NCBI GenBank assembly: GCA_017450125.1
Contig: JAFSWZ010000023.1
Span: 1-64,000 of the forward strand
Direction: 5' to 3'
Length of the DNA: 64,000 bases
Source of the DNA: Synergistaceae bacterium
GTDB taxonomy: Bacteria > Synergistota > Synergistia > Synergistales > Aminobacteriaceae
Positions 8,271-16,577 of this stretch are shown here, in pieces. The notes beneath the pieces were generated by a model. It saw only the letters and a list, made by a program, of their open reading frames with translations. It searched no databases and was not told where the DNA came from. Positions within the stretch are counted from its first letter, which is position 1. Each line of letters starts with the position of its first letter. A program made the position numbers and the translations under genes.

Positions 8271-8278
8271 GCCCGCTA

Positions 8279-8288
8279 ATTATACACA
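8279..8288 (-). promoter_or_regulatory. dnaN extended -10 overlapping a DnaA-box-like site
   Basis: On the reverse strand TGTG-TATAAT reads as an extended -10 element (TATAAT is the complement of 8279-8284). On the forward strand the same bases give TTATACACA (8280-8288), an exact match to the DnaA box TTATNCACA. Binding of DnaA here would cover the dnaN promoter. I did not find further exact boxes in this short intergenic region. Confidence 0.55.
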
Positions 8289-8355
8289 TTACGGGAAAGG
8301 GAGAATGCACTAGAATAATCGCATCCAATCTTACAGCTAATCAGGAGGTAGTATT

Positions 8356-9348
8356 ATGCGTACAAAGTTGTTCGCAGTTCTTCTTGCGCTTGCAGTTCTC
8401 TTCTCGGCATCCTCAGCTTTCGCCGACGTAACTATAGCCTTCTCGCAGATAGGCCAAGAGTCCGACTGGCGCACCGCCAACACCGACGACCTCACCAAAG
8501 CCATAACGGGTCATGAGGGCTGGAAGCTCGTTTACGACGACGCACAGCAGAAGCAGGAGAACCAGATCAAGGCACTCCGCAACTTCATCACGCAGGGTGT
8601 GGACTACATTCTCTTCACGGGCGTTGTCTCGACGGGCTGGGACGAAGTCCTCAAGGAAGTCAACGAAGCAGAGATTCCGTTACTGCTGATTGACCGTATG
8701 CCTGACTGCGCAGACAAGATCGAGTACGAAGCAGCGTTCGGCGGAGATTTCGTCGAGGAAGGCAGAAGGCAGGTTGCGTGGGTAGGCGAGTACCTGAAGG
8801 CCAAAGGGCGCGCTGACGAGACAGTCAACGTCGTCATCATGGAGGGTACGACCGGCGCAAGTGCACAGACCGGCCGCACTGAGGGCAACCTCGCTGGCTT
8901 GAAGGCGTACCCCAACCTGAAGCTGATTGCCCAGCAGTCCGGGAACTTCACGCGCGCAGAAGGCCAGGCAGTCATGGAGAGCTGGTTAAAGTCGCTCGAG
9001 AAGATTGATGTACTCATCGCACAGAATGATGATATGGCACTCGGAGCAATCGACGCAATCAAGGCCGCCGGAAAAGTTCCGGGCAAGGACATCATCATTG
9101 TCGGGTGCGACAGCGTTAAGGCAGCATTTGACGCGATACTTGCGGGCGACATGAACTGCACCGTAGAATGCACTCCGCTTTACGGGAAGTTCGTTGTTGA
9201 GGCACTCGAGAAGCTCATAGCGGGCGAGAAGATGGGCAAAGAGATAGTTCACCCTGCAGAAGGCGTGTTCGACACTGAGGGCGGCATCAACTTAGGCACA
9301 GTAACATCACAGAAGGCCGCTGACGTAATCGCATCGAGAGTGTACTAG
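8356..9348 (+). CDS. ytfQ: Sugar ABC transporter substrate-binding protein, YtfQ-like
   Basis: This periplasmic binding protein (330 residues) starts with a clear signal peptide (basic start, LLALAVLFSASSAFA, cleavage after about residue 23). The mature part follows the galactofuranose-binding protein YtfQ closely in motif order: FSQIGQESDWR, QQKQENQIKALRNFITQGVD, GVVSTGWDEVLKE, the EIPLLLIDR segment, QSGNFTRAEGQAVMES, and AQNDDMALGAIDAI. Three transporter genes of the YtfR, YtfT and YjfF types follow directly. The RBS is AGGAGG before the ATG. Galactofuranose is the inferred ligand; another pentose or hexose in furanose form cannot be excluded. Confidence 0.85.
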   Translation: MRTKLFAVLLALAVLFSASSAFADVTIAFSQIGQESDWRTANTDDLTKAITGHEGWKLVYDDAQQKQENQIKALRNFITQGVDYILFTGVVSTGWDEVLKEVNEAEIPLLLIDRMPDCADKIEYEAAFGGDFVEEGRRQVAWVGEYLKAKGRADETVNVVIMEGTTGASAQTGRTEGNLAGLKAYPNLKLIAQQSGNFTRAEGQAVMESWLKSLEKIDVLIAQNDDMALGAIDAIKAAGKVPGKDIIIVGCDSVKAAFDAILAGDMNCTVECTPLYGKFVVEALEKLIAGEKMGKEIVHPAEGVFDTEGGINLGTVTSQKAADVIASRVY

Positions 9349-9365
9349 AAGCTAGGTGAGACAGG

Positions 9366-9395
9366 GGGCGGGGGCTACAACCTCCGCTCTTTTTT
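9366..9395 (+). terminator. Intergenic attenuating terminator after the binding-protein gene
   Basis: GGGCGGGGG pairs with CCTCCGCTC (two G-U pairs) around CTACAA and is followed by six T. Its place between the binding-protein gene and the ATPase gene would lower transporter expression relative to the abundant binding protein. Confidence 0.7.
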
Positions 9396-9415
9396 GTGCA
9401 AAGGAGGGTGATAAC

Positions 9416-10906
9416 GTGAACAATATTCTTGAGATGAAGCAGATAGAGATAGAGTTTCCCGGCGTGAAGGCACTCGACAAAGTAGATTTCTCGCTGAGAG
9501 CCGGAGAAGTTCACTCACTGCTCGGCGAGAACGGCGCAGGGAAATCCACGCTCATAAAGTGCCTCACCGGCGTGAACAGGATGGACGCGGGACAGATACT
9601 CCTTGACGGAAAAGAAATCCGCCCGCAGGATCCCGGACACGCAATCACGCTGGGGATCTCGACAGTCTTTCAGGAGGTCAACCTGTGCCCGAACCTCAGC
9701 GTCGCGGAAAATATCTTTGTGGGCCGGCAGCCGATGAAGCATCACTGCATAAACTGGAAGGAGATTAACCGCAGGGCAGAGGAACTGCTTTCCGGCTTCG
9801 GGCTGAACATTGACGTAACACGTCCGCTGTCGTACTACTCGACGGCGATTCAGCAGATGGTCTCGATTGCGCGTGCAGTGGACGTTCAGGCCAAGATTCT
9901 GATTCTCGACGAACCTACGAGCTCCCTCGACACAGGGGAAGTGCAGCTGCTTTTCCGAGTGATGCGCGAGCTCAAGGCTGAGGGAATGGGTATAATCTTC
10001 ATCACGCACTTCCTCGACCAAGTCTACGAGGTCTCCGACAGAATGACAATCCTCCGCAACGGTCATCTTGTCGGAACGTACACGACTGAGGAGCTTGACC
10101 GCGTGTCGCTGGTTACGATGATGATCGGCAAGGACTTTTCCGGAATGTTCGACATGGAGAGAGCGGAGAGCCATAGTGCCGATGCCGCGTTAGAGGCAGA
10201 ACATCTCGGTGTTGCCGGTAAGGTTGAGGACTTCTCGCTGACGATACGGAAGGGCGAGCTTGTCGGCTTCGCGGGACTTCTCGGGAGCGGACGCACGGAG
10301 ACCGCCGAGATGCTGTTCGGTGCTGTCCCTGCGTCGAAGGGCACGATGAAGCTCGAGGGGCATGACGTGAAGATAACCTCCCCGAGCGACGCGCTCAATA
10401 ACCGAATGGCCTTCTGCCCTGAGGACAGGAAGCGCGACGGCATAATCAGCGACTTATCCATACGCGAGAACATTACGCTTGCACTGCAGGCGCGCAGAGG
10501 GTTCATGAAGCCCCTAACTGCTGCGGAACAGAACGAGCTTGCTGATAAATATATCTCCCTTCTCGGAATAGCAACGCCGGACGCTGAAAAGAAGATAGGC
10601 GAGCTTTCGGGCGGCAATCAGCAGAAGGTTATACTTGCGCGGTGGATGGCGACACAGCCCGCTATTCTGATTCTCGACGAGCCAACGAGAGGCATCGACA
10701 TCGGAGCTAAGGCCGAAATTCAGAAGCTAATGCTGAAGATGTGCGGGGACGGCTCTGCAGTAATCTTCATATCCTCTGAGCTTGACGAGATAATCAGGTG
10801 TTCGGGGACTGTCGTAGTTATGCGCGACAGGAAGAAGGTTGCTGAACTTGAAGGCAGCTCGTGCACACAGCAGAAAATCTTAGAGATTATAGCCGGTGCG
10901 GCATAG
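9416..10906 (+). CDS. ytfR: Sugar ABC transporter ATPase (two ABC domains), YtfR-like
   Basis: The 496-residue cytoplasmic ATPase has two fused nucleotide-binding domains as in ribose/galactofuranose importers. Domain 1 has Walker A GENGAGKST (about 39-47) and Walker B ILILDEPTSSLD. Domain 2 has the degenerate Walker A GLLGSGRTE typical of this family's second half, LSGGNQQK and ILILDEPTRGID. The GTG at 9416 follows AAGGAGGGTG and is chosen over an upstream in-frame ATG that lies in the terminator region. It works with the two permeases downstream. Family assignment is firm; sugar specificity rests on the YtfQ-like binding protein. Confidence 0.9.
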   Translation: MNNILEMKQIEIEFPGVKALDKVDFSLRAGEVHSLLGENGAGKSTLIKCLTGVNRMDAGQILLDGKEIRPQDPGHAITLGISTVFQEVNLCPNLSVAENIFVGRQPMKHHCINWKEINRRAEELLSGFGLNIDVTRPLSYYSTAIQQMVSIARAVDVQAKILILDEPTSSLDTGEVQLLFRVMRELKAEGMGIIFITHFLDQVYEVSDRMTILRNGHLVGTYTTEELDRVSLVTMMIGKDFSGMFDMERAESHSADAALEAEHLGVAGKVEDFSLTIRKGELVGFAGLLGSGRTETAEMLFGAVPASKGTMKLEGHDVKITSPSDALNNRMAFCPEDRKRDGIISDLSIRENITLALQARRGFMKPLTAAEQNELADKYISLLGIATPDAEKKIGELSGGNQQKVILARWMATQPAILILDEPTRGIDIGAKAEIQKLMLKMCGDGSAVIFISSELDEIIRCSGTVVVMRDRKKVAELEGSSCTQQKILEIIAGAA

Positions 10907-10918
10907 GGGGTGAACGAC

Positions 10919-11938
10919 GTGAAGAACTCAAAGATTTTAGGGGCAGTCATGGCGGAAGTGCTGCTGCTGCTGGTGTGTCTGGTTATACGGCCCGACTTCT
11001 TCAGCATAAGCTACCAGCCCACGACAGGAATGCTCTACGGGAACATTATAGACATCCTTAACCGTTCGAGCGAGATAACGATTATCGCAATGGGAATGAC
11101 GTTAATCATCGCACTCGGCGGCACTGATTTATCTGTCGGCGCGCTGGTTGCTGTTGCGGGAGCAGTGGCGTTGAAGCTCCTGCGCTGGGACGTTTTGGAG
11201 TACAACACGCCCGGAGATTACACGGTGTGTAATTTCTTCTGGGTGCTGGTTCTGCCGCTGGTTGTGTGTACGTTAATGGGACTGTTCAACGGATTTCTTG
11301 TCGCCAAAGGAGGAATGCAGCCCATCATAGCAACGTTAATCCTCATGGTGTGCGGGCGCGGTGTTGCGCAGATTCTGACGGACGGAAAGCAGTTCACGAC
11401 AGGTTACGCGCCGTTCAAGGTCATAGGTCAGGGAGCGTTCCTGTGGCTTCCTGTGCCAATCATCATCACGGTGATAGTCGTTGCGTTCATGGCGTGGTTC
11501 ACGAGGAGGACGGCATTCGGGACGTTCGTTGAAGCTGTCGGCATAAACAGGAGCGCGTCCCGCCTCTCTGGCATCAACGCCGCAATGATAATCTTCATCG
11601 CGTTTGCGGTTACGGGACTGCTCTCGGGCATCTCGGGGTTAATCTACTCGAGCCGTATAATGTCCAACGACTCGAACAATGCCGGACTGAATTACGAGAT
11701 GGACGCGATTCTTGCCGTCGTAATCGGAGGCACGAGCATGACTGGCGGGAAGTTCAGCCTTGCGGGAACAGTGATAGGCTCTGTTCTGATACGCACCATC
11801 GTAACCCTCGTCTACTATTTCGGGATTGTCTCGGAGGCAACGATGGCATTCAAGGCGTTGATCATCGCTGTAGTGATTATGCTTCAGTCCGAGCCGGTAA
11901 GAAAATACTTCGCGAAGAGGAGGGCGGCCAAGTCATGA
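10919..11938 (+). CDS. ytfT: Sugar ABC transporter permease, YtfT-like
   Basis: This inner-membrane permease of the RbsC type has about eight to ten hydrophobic segments, beginning with ILGAVMAEVLLLLVCLVI. The family signature MTLIIALGGTDLSVGALVAVAG is in the first third, and the cytoplasmic ATPase-contact region is AVGINRSASRLSGIN. A GTG at 10910 is also in frame, but the GTG at 10919 is better placed after AGGGGGTGA. Its stop codon overlaps the ATG of the next permease (ATGA), which suggests coupled translation of the two halves of the channel. Confidence 0.86.
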   Translation: MKNSKILGAVMAEVLLLLVCLVIRPDFFSISYQPTTGMLYGNIIDILNRSSEITIIAMGMTLIIALGGTDLSVGALVAVAGAVALKLLRWDVLEYNTPGDYTVCNFFWVLVLPLVVCTLMGLFNGFLVAKGGMQPIIATLILMVCGRGVAQILTDGKQFTTGYAPFKVIGQGAFLWLPVPIIITVIVVAFMAWFTRRTAFGTFVEAVGINRSASRLSGINAAMIIFIAFAVTGLLSGISGLIYSSRIMSNDSNNAGLNYEMDAILAVVIGGTSMTGGKFSLAGTVIGSVLIRTIVTLVYYFGIVSEATMAFKALIIAVVIMLQSEPVRKYFAKRRAAKS

Positions 11939-12963
11939 GCAGAATTTTGCGGAAACTCTCTAACCCTATGTACATAATGATTTATGCGACCGTCGGAATC
12001 TTCCTCGCTATATACATGGCCGGAGCGTGGGCGTACGGAGACAGAGGATTTCTGACCCTGCGGACGTTCGTCAACATGTTCATAGACAATGCATATTACG
12101 GCATCTCGGCTGTGGGTATGACGATGGTTCTGATTACTGGCGGAATAGACCTCTCCGTCGGAGCTGTGGCCTCGCTAACGGGAATGTTCATCGCTTACGG
12201 GACGACGATACTGCACGTTCACCCCGCACTGTGCATAGTGTTCGCGCTGGTTGTGGGCGTGGGTCTTGGCCTGCTGATGGGCTGGGTAATCGAGTACTTG
12301 AACGTTCCGCCGTTCATCACGACACTAACTGGAATGTTCCTTGCGCGCGGAGTGTGTTCGCTGATAAGCCGCGAGTCCATCAACATACAGCACAAGATGA
12401 TAGATTCGCTTGCTGGCTGGAAGATATACTTCATGCATCAGGTGAACGGCCAGTGGGTGAAGGTCAAGCCGATAGCCTTCGTGAACTTCAACGTGATTCT
12501 GTTCCTGGTGATGATAGTTGTCGGGACGTTCATTCTGCAGAGGACGCGTTTCGGCCGTAACATCTACGCGATAGGCGGCAACGAACAGAGCGCGCGGCTG
12601 ATGGGGCTTCCTGTTGCGAGGACAAAGATTCTGGTGTACGGCTTCAACGGGCTGTGCTCGGTTCTTGCGGGTGTGAGCTATGCGCTATACGTAAAGAGCG
12701 GCTGGAATCTCTCACTGCAGGGCGCAGAACTCGACGTGATTACGTGCGCAGTCATCGGAGGAACGCTTCTCACAGGCGGAGTCGGGAGCATGATAGGCAC
12801 GCTGTTCGGTGTTCTGCTGAAGTCGATAATCCCCGCGCTGATTACGTTCAACGGGCATCTTCTGTCGTGGTGGGGAAAGATTGCGACGGGAGTTTTGCTG
12901 CTGCTGTTCATCTGCATTCAGAGGGCAGTAGTGGGCTGGTCGGGACGGAAACGTTCGGAGTGA
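11935..12963 (+). CDS. yjfF: Sugar ABC transporter permease, YjfF-like
   Basis: The second permease (342 residues) is a paralogue of the first and completes the ytfQ-ytfR-ytfT-yjfF order. It shows MTMVLITGGIDLSVGAVASLTG, the coupling segment AIGGNEQSARLMGLPV and ITCAVIGGTLLTGGVGS, all RbsC-family hallmarks. Two different permeases are normal in the galactofuranose transporter and unusual in ribose systems, which supports the YtfQRT-YjfF assignment. The operon ends here; a GC-rich hairpin follows within 20 bases and the next gene is convergent. Confidence 0.86.
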   Translation: MSRILRKLSNPMYIMIYATVGIFLAIYMAGAWAYGDRGFLTLRTFVNMFIDNAYYGISAVGMTMVLITGGIDLSVGAVASLTGMFIAYGTTILHVHPALCIVFALVVGVGLGLLMGWVIEYLNVPPFITTLTGMFLARGVCSLISRESINIQHKMIDSLAGWKIYFMHQVNGQWVKVKPIAFVNFNVILFLVMIVVGTFILQRTRFGRNIYAIGGNEQSARLMGLPVARTKILVYGFNGLCSVLAGVSYALYVKSGWNLSLQGAELDVITCAVIGGTLLTGGVGSMIGTLFGVLLKSIIPALITFNGHLLSWWGKIATGVLLLLFICIQRAVVGWSGRKRSE

Positions 12964-12978
12964 AAGAGCAGAAAGAAT

Positions 12979-13003
12979 CCCCCCGTGCCTTAGGGTTCGG
13001 GGG
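12979..13003. terminator. GC-rich hairpin between convergent genes
   Basis: CCCCCCG (12979-12985) and CGGGGG (12998-13003) can pair around a 12-base loop, followed by AATTATTG. It overlaps the last codons of the convergent gene. It could end transcription in either direction, though the T-run is poor. Confidence 0.45.
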
Positions 13004-14033
13004 AATTATTGTGCCTGAAATCCTTTGCCTGCTTCCTCAGCATGGCTATGAAGTCCTTGACGTTCTCGCGCGTAACTTTCATGCCGAAACCCTGTGCATG
13101 AAGTTCCGGGTAGACTTCGCCGCTGCACATCACGTTAAGCATCATGTCGCCGACCTCTGCCCTATAGTGGCTGGTCTCTAGGTAATTTGCGTTGTTCATG
13201 GTTATATCGTTGAGGCTGCTGAAGTTCCAGAAGCCGGAAATTTCTGCGAGCTTCTCGAGAAACGTACAGTAACCTTTTTCCAGAGAAGCTGAATACGTTA
13301 CGTGATGCATCGGGTTCGTAAACATGAAGAGCTTGATACCCTGCTCATCACACAGATCGCTGATCTTCCGCAGGTCATTAACAGCATCATCAATGAGACC
13401 GTAATTGAACTTTCTGCCGAGCACGGGAAGCGGTTTGCCCTTTTCCCAGTCAAAACTTGACTTTTTCCCGTAAGGTATCGTCCAGCCGTAATTGTAAAAA
13501 CTCTCGCTGTTCACCCAAAAGCCGTTCCTGATAAAGGAGTAAGCAAGAGATTTCATTGTTACTGCAGGATTCAGGTACAAGCGGCAGAAAAGTAATCTGT
13601 CATTCTTCAGTACCTCGTAAGGACACCTCAGCTGCTCGTAAATATGATCGCTCATTTCTTCGGTATAGGAGATGCTGTCAACGCCTATGTAGATTACGGA
13701 AGGTTTTATTCCGCTTTCAAGAAACGTCATGATATTTGCGAGATGTTCAGACGGAAGCCCGTTAGGATATGCCATGTTGTACACTTTTGCGCCCGGTATC
13801 TTGTCAGTATGTATTGCTCCTACTCTTGACGAACCGAACAGAAAGCCGTTATAGGTGTCTTTGTTGCCCAGTATATATTTGGTTCTGATGTAATTCTGGT
13901 TGGGCTGGATTCCGTTGTCCCTGATGCTGTCAGCATGAAAGATATTGAACGGGTCGACCAAGATAGGGAAGATAGTATGTATTGCTGCGATATATACAGC
14001 AAACACGGAGATAATGAGCAGAAATCTCTTCAT
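12990..14033 (-). CDS. Membrane-anchored SGNH/AlgX-like partner of the MBOAT acyltransferase (putative)
   Basis: The 347-residue protein begins with one signal anchor (MKRFLLIISVFAVYIAAIHTI) and continues as a presumably periplasmic domain. FLFGSSRVGAIHTDKI near residue 65 resembles the first block of SGNH hydrolases (GxSxx), and a later SLNDITMNNANYLETSHYRAEVGDMM carries a D...H pair at the usual C-terminal catalytic position. Its partner 17 bases upstream is an MBOAT O-acyltransferase, and such MBOAT plus SGNH-like pairs acylate exopolysaccharides or envelope polymers. The ATG at 14033 has a GAGGTGATC site; an upstream start lacks one. The enzymatic role is inferred mostly from context. Confidence 0.62.
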   Translation of the reverse strand: MKRFLLIISVFAVYIAAIHTIFPILVDPFNIFHADSIRDNGIQPNQNYIRTKYILGNKDTYNGFLFGSSRVGAIHTDKIPGAKVYNMAYPNGLPSEHLANIMTFLESGIKPSVIYIGVDSISYTEEMSDHIYEQLRCPYEVLKNDRLLFCRLYLNPAVTMKSLAYSFIRNGFWVNSESFYNYGWTIPYGKKSSFDWEKGKPLPVLGRKFNYGLIDDAVNDLRKISDLCDEQGIKLFMFTNPMHHVTYSASLEKGYCTFLEKLAEISGFWNFSSLNDITMNNANYLETSHYRAEVGDMMLNVMCSGEVYPELHAQGFGMKVTRENVKDFIAMLRKQAKDFRHNNSPEP

Positions 14034-14049
14034 GTGGATCACCTCACGT

Positions 14050-15486
14050 CTAGAACTGAAAATACACAAAGCTGACAGGTGCTGTAGCCTCAGTAAGAAG
14101 CAGGATTGTCAGCAGTCCGAAGTAGCAAGCGTAACGCAGAACAGGAGATTTCTTCATGGTTACACGAGCAAGCAGATCGAGTTTCAGAGAATACCAGTCC
14201 CAAAGAGCCAGAATGATAACATTCACTAACATAGACAGTTTATCCATGTTCGGAATCTCGAAGCACTTGTACCCGTAGTAGATAAAATATGCCTTGACAT
14301 CGGACAGCCCGGTGAAGAGGTTTCCTGCAACGTACACCGCATCGTTCAGACTCCCTGCCCGAAAGAACACCCACGCCAGCATCACAAACGCGAACGTCCC
14401 CGCAACCCTCAGCCAGCGCATCACCCCGTGAACCTCCCGCCGTACACCCAGCGCGTTCTCTGCGACCTGCGCGAGCCCGTGAACTGCTCCCCACACAACA
14501 AACGTCCAGTCCGCCCCGTGCCACAGCCCCGACACCAAGAACGTAACCATCAAGTTCACGTTGTGCCTGAGCTTCCCGCATCTGTTCCCGCCGAGAGGTA
14601 TATACACGTAATCCCGAAACCACGTGCTCAGCGAGATGTGCCACCTGCTCCAGAACTCCTTGACGCTCGCCGAGAAGTACGGGCTCTTGAAGTTCTCCAT
14701 CAGCTCAATTCCAAGCATCTTCGAGCACCCGCGCGCAATGTCCGAATACCCCGAGAAGTCGCAGTATATCTGCACCGTGAAGAAGAACACCGCCAGCACC
14801 AGCGCAAATCCCTTGTAGCTGTACACGTCCGCAAACACCTTGTCGACATACACCGCCAAGACATCCGCAACGCACAGTTTCTTGAAGAAGCCCCACGTCA
14901 TCAGTTTGATTCCGTAGGCCGCCTGCTCGTACCTGAACTCGTGAACCGCCTTAATCTGCGGAAGAAGATTGTTCGTTCTCTCGATGGGCCCGGCCACTAA
15001 CTGCGGAAAGAATGATATGAACGTCGCGTACACCCAGAAATTGCGCTCGGCCTTCACGTCTCCCCTGTACACGTCGATAACGTAGCCCAGCGTCTGGAAC
15101 GTGTAGAATGATATTCCGACGGGAAGCAGGAGCTGCAGCGTCATCGGGTGAAGGTGAATTGCGAAGAGCGAGAGAAATTCACTCACAGCCCCAGCGAAGA
15201 AGTTGAAGTACTTGAACACGAACAGCACGCCCAGACACGCAAAGATTGTTGCGGTGATAATCAGCTCCCTTGTACGGCATGAAGGATAACGTTCAATCAG
15301 CAGAGCCGCCGCGTAAGATATTGCTGTGGTGAAGAGAATCAGGACGACGTACTTCACGTTCCAGCTCATGTAGAACCAGTAGCTCGCGACAAGGAGAACG
15401 GGAAGCCTGAACCTGTACGGAAGCCCCCAGTACAGCCCGAAGACGAGCGGGAAGAACACCGCGTACTGCCACGAGTTAAACAGCAT
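14050..15486 (-). CDS. MBOAT family O-acyltransferase (AlgI/DltB-like)
   Basis: This polytopic inner-membrane enzyme (478 residues, about 11 hydrophobic segments) belongs to the membrane-bound O-acyltransferases. It carries LPVGISFYTFQTLGYVIDVYRG, FFPQLVAGPIER, the SPYFSASVKEFWSRWHISLSTWFRDYVYIPLGGNR block and, further on, the catalytic histidine in VSGLWHGADWTFVVWG. AlgI-type members carry acetyl groups across the membrane onto polysaccharide with a periplasmic partner, here the downstream gene. The ATG at 15486 follows GGAGG at 9 bases; a GTG at 15495 overlaps that site. The target polymer is not known. The CA-repeat leader upstream is noted separately. Confidence 0.9.
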   Translation of the reverse strand: MLFNSWQYAVFFPLVFGLYWGLPYRFRLPVLLVASYWFYMSWNVKYVVLILFTTAISYAAALLIERYPSCRTRELIITATIFACLGVLFVFKYFNFFAGAVSEFLSLFAIHLHPMTLQLLLPVGISFYTFQTLGYVIDVYRGDVKAERNFWVYATFISFFPQLVAGPIERTNNLLPQIKAVHEFRYEQAAYGIKLMTWGFFKKLCVADVLAVYVDKVFADVYSYKGFALVLAVFFFTVQIYCDFSGYSDIARGCSKMLGIELMENFKSPYFSASVKEFWSRWHISLSTWFRDYVYIPLGGNRCGKLRHNVNLMVTFLVSGLWHGADWTFVVWGAVHGLAQVAENALGVRREVHGVMRWLRVAGTFAFVMLAWVFFRAGSLNDAVYVAGNLFTGLSDVKAYFIYYGYKCFEIPNMDKLSMLVNVIILALWDWYSLKLDLLARVTMKKSPVLRYACYFGLLTILLLTEATAPVSFVYFQF

Positions 15487-15563
15487 GGCAGACACCCTCC
15501 GTATGAGGTATAATTAAGGTTTGCAGTAAGGATTGTGAATGTAGATTTAGACTAGCGCGAGGA

Positions 15564-15586
15564 GTGTGTGTGTGTGTGGGTGTGTG
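15564..15586. repeat. GT/CA dinucleotide repeat in the leader of the acyltransferase pair
   Basis: Seven GT units plus G (15564-15578), then GG, then three TG units. On the gene strand it is a CA repeat just downstream of the predicted transcription start of the MBOAT gene, about 80 bases before its ATG. Confidence 0.85.
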
Positions 15587-15592
15587 ATTAAG

Positions 15593-15621
15593 AGGATACA
15601 GCAACATTACAGCACCGTCAA
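15593..15621 (-). promoter_or_regulatory. Candidate promoter of the O-acyltransferase pair
   Basis: Reverse strand: TTGACG (complement of 15616-15621), 17-base spacer, TATCCT (complement of 15593-15598). The start site would fall next to the CA repeat. Confidence 0.5.
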
Positions 15622-15668
15622 GCTCCCTTCAAGAAAATTTTTCCAGATTATAGCACTAGCCGGGAGGT

Positions 15669-16577
15669 TTATGCTCCCAGCTTTATGCGCGCAATCATCC
15701 CCCTGAAATCGTGCGGGACAATCTGCCGGAACTTCATCAGCCCCCCCGTCGCAGGGTGCGTAAATTCCAGCTTCCACGAGTGAAGGTATATTCTCCCCGT
15801 GAACTCGTCGCCGTAGTTCTGCGCTCCGTACATCGTATCGCCGATTAATGGACAGCCCAGCGTCGACATGTGCACCCGAATCTGATGCATCCTCCCAGTG
15901 AACAGCCGGCACTCCACCAGCGAATGACCGTTCATGCTCCACAGCACACGGTAGCCCGTCAGCGCAGGCTTGCCGCCCTCAATCACGACCATCTTCATGA
16001 AGTTGTCCGGGTCTCGGTCAAGAGGGCCGGAGAGTATACCTTCATGTTTCTTGGGCGTGTTGTGTGTCAGGGCAAGGTACGTCTTGCTGACTTTGCGTTC
16101 GCTGAACATCTTAGAGAGTTCGAAGCTCATTTTGTCGGTTCGTGCAATAATCATCAGCCCCGAAGTCGGCGAGTCGAGGCGGTGAACAATTCCCGGCCGT
16201 AATCTGTTGTCGAGCTTCCTCATCTCCGGGTAACGGAAGATCAGTGCGTTCACCAGCGTGTGCTCCCAGTTTCCAGGCGCAGGGTGAACCACGAGACCGG
16301 CAGGCTTGTTGATGACCAGAAGGTGCTCGTCCTCATACAGCACGTCAAACGCTATGTCCTCCGCCCGCAACAGCTTCATGTTCGGGGACTCGGGAGGAGA
16401 TGCCGTGAACTTCTGCCCAGCTGTTACGCTCATTGAGGCCTTGAGTTTTGCGGGAGGAACGCTCTTCACGACACGGTCGCGGATGTACTTCTGGGCTTTC
16501 GTGCGGCTGATGTCCAGAGCTTCGGCTATGAAGGTATCGAGGCGTTCGTAGTCCTGCTGTGCGGAAAACTCAATCAT
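15669..16577 (-). CDS. rluD: RluA/RluD-family 23S rRNA pseudouridine synthase
   Basis: The 302-residue protein has an N-terminal S4 RNA-binding domain (about 10-60) and the RluA-type catalytic domain. The catalytic motif is GIVHRLDSPTSGLMIIAR, in which the Asp forms pseudouridine. LVINKPAGLVVHPAPGN and the C-terminal RMHQIRVHMSTLGCPLIGDTMYG are also classical. RluD modifies helix 69 of 23S rRNA; which member of the family this is cannot be settled from motifs alone. It is the last gene of the long reverse-strand run starting at dnaX and overlaps the CDC48-like gene by 8 bases. Confidence 0.9.
   Translation of the reverse strand: MIEFSAQQDYERLDTFIAEALDISRTKAQKYIRDRVVKSVPPAKLKASMSVTAGQKFTASPPESPNMKLLRAEDIAFDVLYEDEHLLVINKPAGLVVHPAPGNWEHTLVNALIFRYPEMRKLDNRLRPGIVHRLDSPTSGLMIIARTDKMSFELSKMFSERKVSKTYLALTHNTPKKHEGILSGPLDRDPDNFMKMVVIEGGKPALTGYRVLWSMNGHSLVECRLFTGRMHQIRVHMSTLGCPLIGDTMYGAQNYGDEFTGRIYLHSWKLEFTHPATGGLMKFRQIVPHDFRGMIARIKLGA

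Noticed and set aside
15739-15746. Seven-C run within rluD
   Set aside because: Too short to slip at high rate and in a housekeeping gene with an intact frame.
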